DNA from: Panulirus ornatus
Taxonomy: Eukaryota > Arthropoda > Malacostraca > Decapoda > Palinuridae
Length of the DNA: 64,000 nucleotides
Direction: 5' to 3'
Assembly: GCF_036320965.1 (NCBI RefSeq)
Contig: NC_092234.1
Coordinates: forward strand, 32,429,203 to 32,493,202
Part shown: piece after piece, positions 11,784 through 21,371 of the stretch
Position numbering within the stretch: position 1 is the first letter of the stretch
Layout of the letters: each line of letters opens with the position of its first letter
Position numbers and translations under genes: made by a program
Notes under the pieces: generated by a model
What the model was told of the DNA's origin: nothing
Database searches by the model: none
What the model saw: the letters and a program-made list of their open reading frames with translations, nothing else

Positions 11784-11860
11784 GTGAGCGTTACGTACTA
11801 GCCTTGCCTTTTGGCAAAATCTCATCGTAAGTAGGATTCGTAAATAAATACTCTCCTTCC
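11784..11860 (+). repeat. dispersed repeat family E, copy 1
   Basis: Blocks GTGAGCGTTACG, AGCCTTGCCTT and TGGCAAAATC followed by a TCGTAAGTA region and ATACTCTC match a second copy at 56314-56390. The class is unknown. Confidence 0.5.
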
Positions 11861-11907
11861 TCCCCGTCTATCATTATCTCTGACTATCTGTCTTTATGTC
11901 ACTATTG

Positions 11908-11908
<1 letters not shown>

Positions 11909-11983
<75 letters not shown>
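11909..11983. repeat. (AT)n microsatellite
   Basis: Perfect AT tract, at the 3' end of the Family-3 LINE relic. Confidence 0.97.
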
Positions 11984-11985
<2 letters not shown>

Positions 11986-12440
11986 GACCGACATGGTACG
12001 GGAAAAACATGCCACAATCATAAGCCATCTCGGGTGAAAGAAAAAAGTGAAAGAAAAAGAAGGCAGAAATCGTCCAGGGTTGCGCTGGCGTCTGTAGACC
12101 AGACTCTTGAAGAAACAACAGTCATGTGATGAGGGCCAGACGAAGGAAGGAAGAGAATTCCACAGCCTGGTTGTTCCAGAGAAGGAGGAGGTATCATAAC
12201 AGCCAATCCTCGAGTGGCTGGTCTCATCACACAAGCTGTAAGAAGCAGCAGCTACATGGGGTGCCCCGGATCCAAGTCCTGCGGGCGGGGACACGTGCAG
12301 ACAGCTCACGAGAACAGTGGCCAAAGTAATACATGCAAAATAGAAAGAGAGACACTAGGAACACTGCGGCGTACGGGCAGGGATGGTTGAAGAGAGGTGA
12401 TGCAAAGAAGGCTTTTGATTTCCGCTTTGGTTTATAAAGA
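11984..12440 (-). mobile_element. Family-3 (jockey-like) LINE C-terminal relic J1
   Basis: Minus-strand frames join to give the region after the reverse transcriptase of jockey-type LINEs. In one frame VSLFLFCMYYFGHCSRELS (about 12340-12300) is followed in another by TTRLWNSLPSFVWPSSHD and FFKSLVYRRQ (about 12190-12080). The LWNSLP and GHCSREL motifs are characteristic of this region. Frameshifts separate the pieces, so it is a pseudogene. It ends in AT repeats. Only the C-terminal tail is present. Confidence 0.7.
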
Positions 12441-12917
12441 GGTGGAGGATGAGCCACCCCAGGTGTGCCTGAGCAGTAGCCTATAACCTGGGCGAATAAA
12501 ACCACAGCAGACGTGAAAATAGATGACCCGCAAGAAAATATACCCACAGCACCTCTGAAACATCCTCAGATCTTAGGAAGCAGACTTTGTGATATGCTAA
12601 ATATCTCTCCCTCGTTCCATCGTTAAAAAAAAAAAACTACTTCTACGTCCACCTAATCCTACCACACTAATCCATGAGTACCTGTTGTCTTCCACTATCG
12701 TAAACCACAGTTTGAGTTCATATGTATCTGTGGTCATGCTTTAATTCTAACCCCTTTGCTGAGTCTTCTATAAATCTGAACGTACTGTCCACTTGCCTAA
12801 ACCTACTTTTCCATAAGTACCTCAACACTTGTTCTTGATGGTTTTTCCTTTTAGGCCAAATCTTATTATTTTTCCCTTCTGCAATGTGACCATATCACCA
12901 CTACACTCTCACAAAGC

Positions 12918-12918
<1 letters not shown>
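12441..12918. other. no gene recognised
   Basis: Pyrimidine-rich unique sequence with no supported feature. Confidence 0.4.

Positions 12919-12976
<58 letters not shown>
12919..12976. repeat. (GT)n microsatellite
   Basis: Perfect GT tract. Frames through it are repeat translations. Confidence 0.97.
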
Positions 12977-12978
<2 letters not shown>

Positions 12979-13058
12979 TAGACGAACAGCGGTTCTTGAA
13001 AGACCTTGCAGGTCTCTCTCCATGTGCAGCACAACCATTTACTCGTTCATCCTTCACC

Positions 13059-13060
<2 letters not shown>

Positions 13061-13105
<45 letters not shown>

Positions 13106-13116
13106 GATTCTTGATA

Positions 13117-13172
<56 letters not shown>
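13061..13172. repeat. (CT)n plus (GT)n compound microsatellite
   Basis: CT tract 13062-13103 and GT tract 13120-13172 separated by 16 bp. Confidence 0.97.
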
Positions 13173-13173
<1 letters not shown>

Positions 13174-13604
13174 TGGTGTTCCTGTCTGTGACCTTGGCCC
13201 CCTTGCAGGAGGGGCGCGCCCTTGAGCGCAGCACGACACACACACTCTCACAGAGCGCGTGTGATGACAGTCGCTCCGTGCCTGCTCCCTCATCCGTCCT
13301 CCAACCTTCCGGTGGGCGCATCACGTCCTAACAGCAGGTCCAGCTTCCTGCACACGCACGCCACCAGCCACCACACTTACACGAACGCCGACGCCGCCCT
13401 CTTCCACGAACGCCACGGCCCTAACGGACGCTGACGTCACTTACGCAACAGCTTCCACGAACCTTGATATTTCCACGAAAACCGCAGCCTTCACACGAAC
13501 AACGGACTGCCCCTCCACGGATGATGTTCAAGTAGGCGTCATCAGCGGGTGACACGACGCTCACGCAAAAAGCCATCCACTAAAACCACAGTTTCCCAAG
13601 TGTT
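13173..13604. other. CpG-containing unique stretch, no gene recognised
   Basis: This block has many CG dinucleotides and repeated CACGAACGCC-like words near 13378-13490. No convincing exon is seen. Confidence 0.35.
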
Positions 13605-13725
13605 TACGAACGTACCCATCACACCCTCACATATCCAGACGTTCGCACTACACCCACGCATATCCGGACGTACGCATCACACCCACGCGTATCCGAACGT
13701 ACGCATCACACCAACGCGTATCAAA
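13605..13725. repeat. 29 bp tandem repeat, 4 units
   Basis: Units of CGTATCCGAACGTACGCATC plus ACACCCACG start at about 13631, 13660, 13689 and 13718, an exact 29 bp step. Each unit contains the palindromic word ACGTACG-like core. Confidence 0.85.
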
Positions 13726-13760
13726 AGTTAAACTAGGGAAACGTCAACGCTACGTCAGTA

Positions 13761-14060
13761 ATGCCTCCCCTAAATAACAAACACGTGTATGAAGTTCCCG
13801 AGCAACGATGTGCTGGAGGGGAACCTTCCGAGGTACTGTTGAAGAGACACGAGACTCTTGGATTTGACCAAATGATCAAAGAATGGCAAACCTGTAACTC
13901 AGGGAACATTACCATCGTGGATGGAGAAAATGACACTCACTTGACAGAGGTGACCAGCAAGGTTCAAGAGCAAGCCTTTCATACTGCCCTGATATACTCC
14001 TGTCAATGTCTAAACACAGGTACTGGTCCCCCCAACCCCCAATCCCCCCCACTTCATTAA
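13761..14060 (+). CDS. hypothetical 99-codon ORF or exon, unproven
   Basis: This frame has ordinary, non-repetitive residue composition, unlike most frames here (for example GFDQMIKEWQTCNSG and VDGENDTHLTEV). It carries two possible N-glycosylation sites and a cluster of Cys near its end. A CAG/GTACTG donor-like site lies at about 14018-14024 inside it. I do not recognise the protein, and there is no convincing upstream acceptor. It could be a stray exon or a chance frame. Confidence 0.18.
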   Translation: MPPLNNKHVYEVPEQRCAGGEPSEVLLKRHETLGFDQMIKEWQTCNSGNITIVDGENDTHLTEVTSKVQEQAFHTALIYSCQCLNTGTGPPNPQSPPLH

Positions 14061-14124
14061 TTTCTACCTGCGGTATTTGCAACAGCGTCATTCGCATCTC
14101 ACACCATAGATCTATTTCTCTCAT

Positions 14125-14235
14125 CATTGTACTATGTTACAGGTCGGTTGGTTGAATTCACCACTGTACTATGTTACAGGTCGGTGGGTTGAATTCATCA
14201 CTGCACTATACCACAGGTCGGTGGGTTGAATTATG
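14125..14235 (+). repeat. 37 bp tandem repeat, 3 units
   Basis: ACTATGTTACAGGTCGGT followed by TGGTTGAATTCA recurs with starts near 14131, 14168 and 14205. Each unit carries an EcoRI-type GAATTC or a variant. Confidence 0.85.
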
Positions 14236-14576
14236 TACGTGTGGTTCAGTAGGTGTAGGACAGTCGCGGTCATCGTCGAATGCAGCAATAGCTTCGCCTA
14301 AAGGCGTGGCCTCCCATTCAGAGTTGTGCACCCGAGCGCTGGGTGGCAGCGCCAAGTGATTGAGAGAATATATGAAAAAAAAAACCAGGTTCCCCTTCTC
14401 TGGTGTTGTGAGCTGACGAACACAACACAGCTGGCTTTGCTCAGCGTCAGAGAACGTCTTCATAGGTTGTTAACAACAGGTTATGTACGTTTGGTTACGT
14501 CTTCCTTCCCAGCACCGACGTTTTGATCAAATGATAATTCAGAGAGACGATAGATTGTTACCTCCCTGATAAAAAC
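14236..14576. other. no gene recognised
   Basis: Unique sequence with no supported feature. Confidence 0.35.
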
Positions 14577-14925
14577 ACGTCGGTCCGACCCATTAACACG
14601 ATGACACGACCTTTACGTGCGTCGGCGCGTCCCTTACGTACGATGGTACGACTTCTTGAGTACGACAATTTGACCTTTGACCGCGACGATAAGACCCTTA
14701 AATACGACAGTACAACTTTTTTTTTTATAGGGGGGCGGGGTTGACGGTGTGATCTTATGTCCTAACCCTTTAAAGTTAGGTCAAAGGTCAGGCTATTATA
14801 CAGAAAGGTCGTAGCGTTGTGCTCAAGGATCGTGTCGCCTTGCTCAAGGTGTCGTACCATCCTCCTCTGGGAATTCACGACCAGGTAGGTACCTATAAGG
14901 TCCACCGTGTCGTAACTACACTGAA
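14577..14925. repeat. palindromic-element family G, copy 2, both arms
   Basis: The left arm (14577-14720) has degenerate units like CTTGAGTACGACAATTTGAC and ACGTACGATGGTACGAC. The centre (14755-14795) reads CCTAACCCTTTAAAGTTAGG then TCAAAGGTCA. The right arm (14805-14925) holds the inverse units GTCGTAGCGTTGTGCTCAAG and TGTCGCCTTGCTCAAGG. The arms are therefore inverted relative to each other around a palindromic core. An exact AGGTCAAAGGTCA lies at 14778-14790. No open frame. Confidence 0.65.
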
Positions 14926-15161
14926 ACAAGGCTGTCACTTTTCACCACACAACACTTACACTTAACAATGATACCCACGACTGTAGTGCCAATAGACAGG
15001 CCTACTTATAGGGCCTCAGATTACCTAATGATCGACCTCAATTCCCCATTTTACTGCAACAGAAGTTCGGCAGACCAACACTGATCCTCACACGGCAAAA
15101 CTCTTGAACCCTATCACATACATGTTCTCTGCACATCACGCGGGACTCTTTTTATATTTCG
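14926..15161. other. no gene recognised
   Basis: Unique sequence. Confidence 0.35.
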
Positions 15162-15162
15162 C

Positions 15163-15212
<50 letters not shown>
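15162..15212. repeat. (AC)n microsatellite
   Basis: Perfect AC tract. Confidence 0.97.
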
Positions 15213-15213
<1 letters not shown>

Positions 15214-15228
15214 CGTATAAAGTTGTTG

Positions 15229-15230
<2 letters not shown>

Positions 15231-15300
<70 letters not shown>
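15231..15300. repeat. (AG)n microsatellite
   Basis: Perfect AG tract 19 bp after the AC tract. Confidence 0.97.
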
Positions 15301-15302
<2 letters not shown>

Positions 15303-15462
15303 CTCATTGCACATTTTTTATTGGTGCAATACATCAAAATATAGTTTTTCTATGTTCCACAGATTTCTTTCTTTTTTTTTTAAGATAAAGCTACTTAGAA
15401 CTAAATAATGATCACAAAGAAGCAAAGAAATATGTTGGCTATTTGCCCCTCTTTCAGTTGAT

Positions 15463-15524
<62 letters not shown>

Positions 15525-15538
15525 TGTGGGGGGGAGGA
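15463..15538. repeat. (GT)n then G-rich run
   Basis: GT tract with one GG interruption, ending in GGGGGGGAGG. Confidence 0.96.
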
Positions 15539-15836
15539 GGACAAGAAGTAATATATATGCATTTTGGTACTGATACACTAGATGACCTCTATCTAAAGAT
15601 GGCTTTGTGTGCAAGTGGTGCTTCGCGGACATCGAGGTGCAAGTGGCGCTTCCCTGATCTGGAATGCAAACCAACGTAGTATACTCTGCTGTAAGAGCTA
15701 TTGGCCCACAAACCTATATCATCAAGAGCTCTAACTTGGGGTATTGTTACACGAAAACATCGCAAACCCAATATAAATGTGTGTGTTTCTAGAATAATCT
15801 ATCATATTGGAAACATTACCTATAAACAATATATAT
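15539..15836. other. no gene recognised
   Basis: Unique sequence. A frame shared with the preceding GT tract is not convincing. Confidence 0.35.
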
Positions 15837-16057
15837 ATCCCTGGGGATAGGGGAGAAAGAATATTTCCCACGTATTCCCTGCGTGTCGTAGAAGGCGACT
15901 GAAAGGGAAGGGAGCGGGGAGCTGGAAATCCTCCCCTCTCGTTTTTAGTTTTCCTAATGAAGGAACAGAGGAGGGGGCCAAGTGAGGACATTCCCTCAAA
16001 TGCTCAGTCCTCTGTTCTTAACACTACCTTGCTAACGCGGGAAATGGCGAATAGTAT

Positions 16058-16058
<1 letters not shown>
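15837..16058 (+). mobile_element. SINE-like element copy d, full length
   Basis: It begins ATCCCTGGGGATAGGGGAG, has the GTCGTAGAAGGCGAC hairpin and the AAATCCTCCCCTCTCG block, a short T-run and AGGAACAGAGG, and ends with the shared tail ACCTTGCTAACGCGGGAAAT before (AT)n. This copy shows both ends clearly. Confidence 0.78.

Positions 16059-16134
<76 letters not shown>
16059..16134. repeat. (AT)n microsatellite
   Basis: Perfect AT tract between the SINE-like element and the foldback element. Confidence 0.97.
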
Positions 16135-16137
<3 letters not shown>

Positions 16138-16355
16138 CTATGAGTCCACGGGGAAAATGAAACACGAAAAGTTCCCAAAGAGACGAAGAGACGAAGCTAG
16201 GACGCCATTTGGTAAATATGAGATTGTCTTGGACAATCGCATGTATATCAACTGACTTATATTTCTCTCTTGTGTCTCCCCTGATGATGTGATTATTACA
16301 TGAAAGTGCACTTGGGAACTTACCGTGTTTCATTTTCCCCGTGGACTCATAGGAA
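16135..16355. mobile_element. foldback element family C, inverted termini
   Basis: The first about 43 bp (TTCCTATGAGTCCACGGGG...) and last about 43 bp (...CCCCGTGGACTCATAGGAA) are inverted repeats with about two mismatches. Comparison with the copy at 32220 shows the left half is an inverted partial copy of the same unit, so the structure could be a true terminal-inverted-repeat element or two units joined head to head. Both edges lie in (AT)n, so a target duplication cannot be read. No coding capacity. Confidence 0.75.
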
Positions 16356-16362
16356 TACATAC

Positions 16363-16365
<3 letters not shown>

Positions 16366-16422
<57 letters not shown>
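16366..16422. repeat. (AT)n microsatellite
   Basis: AT tract forming the 5' junction of the young LINE copy. Confidence 0.96.
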
Positions 16423-16424
<2 letters not shown>

Positions 16425-17130
16425 AAGTGAAGTGTTTTAGATATCTGGGAGTGGATCTGGCAGCGGATGGAACCATGGAAGCGGAAGTGGATCATAGGGT
16501 GGGGGAGGGGGCGAAAATTCTGGGAGCCTTGAAGAATGTGTGGAAGTCGAGAACATTATCTCGGAAAGCAAAAATGGGTATGTTTGAAGGAATAGTGGTT
16601 CCAACAATGTTGTATGGTTGCGAGGCGTGGACTATGGATAGAGTTGTGCGCAGGAGGATGGATGTGCTGGAAATGAGATGTTTGAGGACAATGTGTGGTG
16701 TGAGGTGGTTTGATCGAGTAAGTAACGTAAGGGTAAGAGAGATGTGTGGAAATAAAAAGAGCGTGGTTGAGAGAGCAGAAGAGGGTGTTTTGAAATGGTT
16801 TGGTCACATGGAGAGAATGAGTGAGGAAAGATTGACCAAGAGGATATATGTGTCGGAGGTGGAGGGAACGAGGAGAAGAGGGAGACCAAATTGGAGGTGG
16901 AAAGATGGAGTGAAAAAGATTTTGTGTGATCGGGGCCTGAACATGCAGGAGGGTGAAAGGAGGGCAAAGAATAGAGTGAATTGGAGCGATGTGGTATACC
17001 GGGGTTGACGTGCTGTCAGTGGATTGAATCAAGGCATGTGTATGGGGGTGGGTTGGGCCATTTCTTTCGTCTGTTTCCTTGCGCTACCTCGCAAACGCGG
17101 GAGACAGCGGCAAAAAAAAAAAGAAAAAAA

Positions 17131-17131
<1 letters not shown>
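16423..17131 (+). mobile_element. Family-1 LINE, young 5'-truncated copy
   Basis: It starts abruptly at GGAAGTGAAGTGTTTTAG and reads without frameshift or stop through the C-terminal about 190 residues of the LINE polyprotein ([52 protein letters not shown], stop after DVVYRG at 17008). The short 3' UTR follows (GGTTGGGCCATTTCTTTCG, CTACCTCGCAAACGCGGGAG), then an A-rich tail. As far as I can read it is identical to the minus-strand copy at 46890-47584, including antisense frames, so it is a recent insertion. The reverse transcriptase domain is missing. Confidence 0.88.
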
Positions 17132-17179
<48 letters not shown>

Positions 17180-17180
17180 G

Positions 17181-17260
<80 letters not shown>
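17131..17260. repeat. (AT)n microsatellite, interrupted
   Basis: Two AT blocks separated by GAAGTT near 17177, at the LINE 3' end. Confidence 0.96.
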
Positions 17261-17263
<3 letters not shown>

Positions 17264-17366
17264 CCCTGGGGATAGGGGATTAAGAATACTTCCCACGTAT
17301 TCCCTGCGTGTCGTAGAAGGCGACTAAAAGGGGAGGGAGCGGGGGGCTGGAAATCCTCCCCTCTCG
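17261..17366 (+). mobile_element. SINE-like element copy e, 5' half
   Basis: The 5' half only: GATCCCTGGGGATAGGGG through AAATCCTCCCCTCTCG, stopping at the position of the internal T-run. A short AT run and then copy f in opposite orientation follow. Confidence 0.72.
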
Positions 17367-17380
17367 ATATATATATATAT

Positions 17381-17619
17381 TTTTTTTTTTTTTCAAACTA
17401 TTCGCCATTTCCCGCATTAGCGAGGTAGCGTTAAGAACAGAGGACTGGGCCTTTGAGGGAATACCCTCACCTGGCCCAATTCTCTGTTCCTTCTTTTGGA
17501 AAATTGAAAAAAAAACCGAGAGGGGAGGATTTCCAGCCCCCCGCTCCCTCCCCTTTTAGTCGCCTTCTACGACACGCAGGGAATACGTGGGATGTATTCT
17601 TAATCCCCTATCCCCAGGG

Positions 17620-17622
<3 letters not shown>
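17381..17622 (-). mobile_element. SINE-like element copy f, full length
   Basis: Complete minus-strand copy with T-run 17381-17392 (its A-tail), tail block, middle AGGAACAGAG region, hairpin and 5' end. Together with copy e it makes an inverted pair. Confidence 0.78.

Positions 17623-17687
<65 letters not shown>
17623..17687. repeat. (AT)n microsatellite
   Basis: Perfect AT tract at the SINE-like 5' end. Confidence 0.97.
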
Positions 17688-17688
<1 letters not shown>

Positions 17689-18376
17689 CTTCAGAAACTA
17701 CAATCACTTCATTAATTAGGTGCCAAATACTTAATCTCCACGAAGATGATACCTATCAAAGCTTCGCATATTTTTCCCAGAGCCCATTTTCTATCTTATG
17801 GCGACTTAAAGAAGAAATCTACGTTGCTGAACCCTGTGTTTCAAGTCGAACGCTCCCGCTGCCCCGAAGCCCATGAGTCGAGCTAGTCCGTCCGTCGCTC
17901 CGGAGGCCAGCGAGTGGAACTGGATTCACGTCGAGGATTGGCTTCCAGGGGAGGTGGGAACCCCTTTTTCTGATGAGGCTCTGAAAACGTGGCCGGCCGT
18001 CTTAGAACCAACGAAACCAATTATACCTTCCATCAAGGATCGGTCAGGCATTTAAATGACTACCTCACTGCCTCCCCATCAACCAAACCACAAAGTGGGG
18101 CCCCGACACCGCCAGTGTTCGACATTATTGCCATCCAGGTGTAATAAGGCCGCGCCGTGTGACGAGGTGTGGTCTCTATGTAATGTTCCGGTGGAGCCAT
18201 AAAAGGGGTTTACGTTATGTGCTTCCCATGTCAGTGATATGAACCTTGTCACAGCCGTCTGTCATAAGCTAACTGGCAGCACCTCTTTTTTTTCCGGTTT
18301 CCAGACACCGGAAAAATGCCATAAATAAAATATATAAACACCGGGGTCTTGAAATCTGTGGCAATGAATATACCGA
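17688..18376. other. no gene recognised
   Basis: Unique sequence. A 60-codon frame at 17873-18055 has ordinary composition but no recognised domain or splice context. Confidence 0.4.

Positions 18377-18412
<36 letters not shown>
18377..18412. repeat. (AC)n microsatellite
   Basis: AC tract immediately 5' of the tRNA-derived SINE. Confidence 0.96.
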
Positions 18413-18413
<1 letters not shown>

Positions 18414-18414
<1 letters not shown>

Positions 18415-18590
18415 TGGCTTCCGTGGTGTGATGGTTACCGTGAGACTGATCATGGATCAGCAGAGGCCTGCCCGGAATTGGACCTGTATGGGTTCGAATC
18501 ATGGGTGTGACAGCCGGCGTACACCAATCCTAGGTGTTCATCCTCCCCTAAGGGTTGGTCGACAAATGGGTACCTGGCTTAGGCTGGTGC

Positions 18591-18592
<2 letters not shown>
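18414..18592 (+). mobile_element. tRNA-derived SINE, copy S2
   Basis: The head CTTCCGTGGTGTGATGGTTA carries an A-box-like word, and GGTTCGAATCA at 18491-18501 is a B box. The body CATCCTCCCCTAAGGGTTGG and GTCGACAAATGGGTACCTGG matches the other copies. It ends in (AT)n. RNA polymerase III transcription is expected from the family type and is not shown by the sequence alone. Confidence 0.75.

Positions 18593-18669
<77 letters not shown>
18593..18669. repeat. (AT)n microsatellite
   Basis: AT tract joining the SINE tail to the 5'-truncated LINE. Confidence 0.97.
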
Positions 18670-18672
<3 letters not shown>

Positions 18673-21371
18673 CGTTTGTGAGTAGGAGAGATGGCCAGAG
18701 AACGTTATTGGATTATGTGTTAATTGATAGGTGCGTAAAACAAAGACTTTTGGATGTTAATGTGCTGAGAGGGGCAACTGGAGGGATGTCTGATCATTAT
18801 CTTGAGGAGGCAAAGGTGAAGATTTGTAGAGGTTTTCAGAAAAGAAGAGAGAATCTTGGGGTGAAGAGAGTGGTGAGAGTAAGTGAACTTGGAAAGGAGA
18901 CTTATGTGAGGAAGTACAAGGAGAGAGTGTGTGCAGAATGGAAAAAAGTGAGAGAAAATGACGTAAGGGTAGAGGGGAGGAATGGGATGTATTTAGGGAA
19001 GCAGTGTTGGTTTGTGCAGAAGATGACTGTGGCATGAGAAAGGTGGGAGGTGGGCAGATTAGAAAGGGTAGTGAATGGTGGGATGAAGAAGTAAGATTGT
19101 TAGTGAAAGAGAAGCGAGAGGCGTATGGACGATTTTTGCCGTGAAGTAGTGCAAATGAGTGGTAGATGTATAAAAGAAAAAGGCAGAAGGTCAAGAGAAA
19201 GGTGCAAGACGTGAAAAAGACGGCAATGAGAGTTGGGGTGAGAGAGTATAATTAAATTTGAGGGAGAATAAAAATATGTTTTGGAAGGAGGTAAATAAAG
19301 TGCGTAAGACATGAGAACAAATGGGAAAACCGGTGAAGGGGGCTAATGGGGAGGTAAAAACAAGTAGTGATGAAGTGAGAAGGAGATGGAGTGAGTATTT
19401 TGAAGATTTGTTGAATGTATTAGATGATAGAGTGGCAGATATAGGGTGTTTTGATCGAGGTGGTGTGCGAAGTGAGAGGGTCAGGGAGAATGGGTTGGTA
19501 AATAAAGAAGAGGTAGTGAAAGCTTTGCGGAAGATGAGAGCCGGCAAGGCGGCGGGTTTGGATGGTACCTGCAGTGGGATTTATTAAAAAAGGGGGTGAC
19601 TGTGTTGTTGACTGGTTGGTAAGGATATTCAATGTATGTATAGTTCATGGTGAAGTGCCTGAGGATTGGCGGAATGCATGCATAGTACCACAGTACAAAG
19701 GAAAAGGGGATAAAGGTGAGTGTTCAAATTACAGAGGTATAGGTTTGTTGAGTATTCCCGGGAAATTATATGGGAGGGTATTGGCTGAGAGGGTAAAGGC
19801 ATGTACAGAGCATCAGAGTGGGGAGAAGCAGTGTGGTTTCAGAAGTGGTAGAGGATGTGTGGATCAGGTGTTTGATATGAAGAATGCATGTGAGAAATAT
19901 CTAGAAAAACAGATGGATTTGTATGTAGCATTTATGAATCTGGAGAAGGCATATGATAAAGTTGATAGGATTTAAGGTATGTGTACGAGTAGGAAGAGAG
20001 GAAAGTGATTGGTTCCTAGTGAATGTCGGTTTGTGGCAGGGGTGCGTGATGTCTCCATGTTTGTTTAATTTGTTTATGGATGGGGTTGTTAAGGAGGTGA
20101 ATGCAAGAGTTGTGGAGAGAGGGGCAAGTATGCAGTCTGTTGTTGATGAGAAGGCTTGGGAAGTGAGTCAGTTGTTGTTCGCTGATGATACAACGCTGGT
20201 GGCTGATTCGGGTGAGAAACTACAGAAGATGGTGACTGAGTTTGGTAAAGTGAAAGAAGAAAGATGAGATTGAATGTGAATAAGAACAAGGTTATTAGGT
20301 TGAGGGACAAGTTAATTGGGAGGTAAGTTTGAATGGAGAAAAACTGGAGGAAGTGAAGAGATTTAGACATCTGGGAGTGGATTTAGCAGAGGATGGAACC
20401 ATCGAGGCGGAAGTGAGTCACAGGGCGGGGGAGGGGGCGAAGGTTCTGGGAGCGTTGAAGATTATGTGAAAGGCGAGAACGTTATCTCGGAGAGCAAAAA
20501 GGGGTATGTTTGAAGGAATAGTGGTTCCAACAATGTTATATGGTTGCGAGGCATCGGCTATAGATAGGGTTGTGCGGAGGAGGGTGGATGTGTTGGAAAT
20601 GAGATGTTTGAAGACAATATGTGGTGTGAGGTGGTTTGATCGAGTAAGTAATGAAAGGGTAAGAGAGATGTGTGGCAATAAAAAGAGTGTGGTTGAGAGA
20701 GCAGAAGAGGGTGCATTGAAATGGTTTGGTCACATGGAGAAAATGAAAGAGGAAAGATTGGCAAAGAGGGCATATGTGTCAAAGGTGTAAGGAACGAGGA
20801 GAAGTGTGAAACCAAATTGGAGGTGGAAGGATGGAGTGAAAAAGATTTTGGGCGATCGGAGCCTGAGCATGCAGAATGGTGAAAGGCGTGCAAGGAATAG
20901 AGTGAACTGGAACGATATGGTATACCGGGGTCGACGTGCTGTCAATGGATTGAACCAAGGCATGTGAAACGTCTGGGGTAAACCATGGAAAGTTCTGTGG
21001 GGCCTAGATGTGGGAAGGGAGCTGTGGTTTCGGTGCATTATACATGACAGCTAGAGACTGTGTGTGAACGAATGTGGCCTTTGTTGTCTTTTCCAAGCGC
21101 TACCTTGCGGGCGTGCGGGGGGAAGGGGGTGACATTTCATGTGTGGCGAGGTGGCGACGGGAATGGCTGAGGGCAGCAAGTATGAATATGTACATGTGTA
21201 TAAATGTATTTGTGTATGTATATGTATGTATACATTGAAATGTATAAGTATGTATATGTGCGTGTGTGGGCCTGTATGTATATACATGTGTAGGTGGGTG
21301 GGTTGTTTCATTCTTTCGTCTGCTTCCTTGAGCTACCTCGCTAACGCGGGAGACACCGAAAAAGTATAACA

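Noticed and set aside
13605..13725. CRISPR array
   Set aside because: The 29 bp units, and likewise the 33-34 bp arrays at 53-61 kb, are contiguous with no spacers, and the DNA is clearly eukaryotic.
15880..15910. Helitron 3' end in the SINE-like element
   Set aside because: GTCGTAGAAGGCGAC followed by CTAA resembles a Helitron hairpin with CTRR, but the element continues for about 170 bp beyond it and ends elsewhere in every copy.
18757..19194. antisense 145-codon Ser/Pro/Leu-rich frame, and similar antisense frames at 16.6-17.0, 20.5-20.9 and 47.0-47.4 kb
   Set aside because: They are shadows of the LINE coding strand on its complement and recur wherever the LINE C-terminus occurs.
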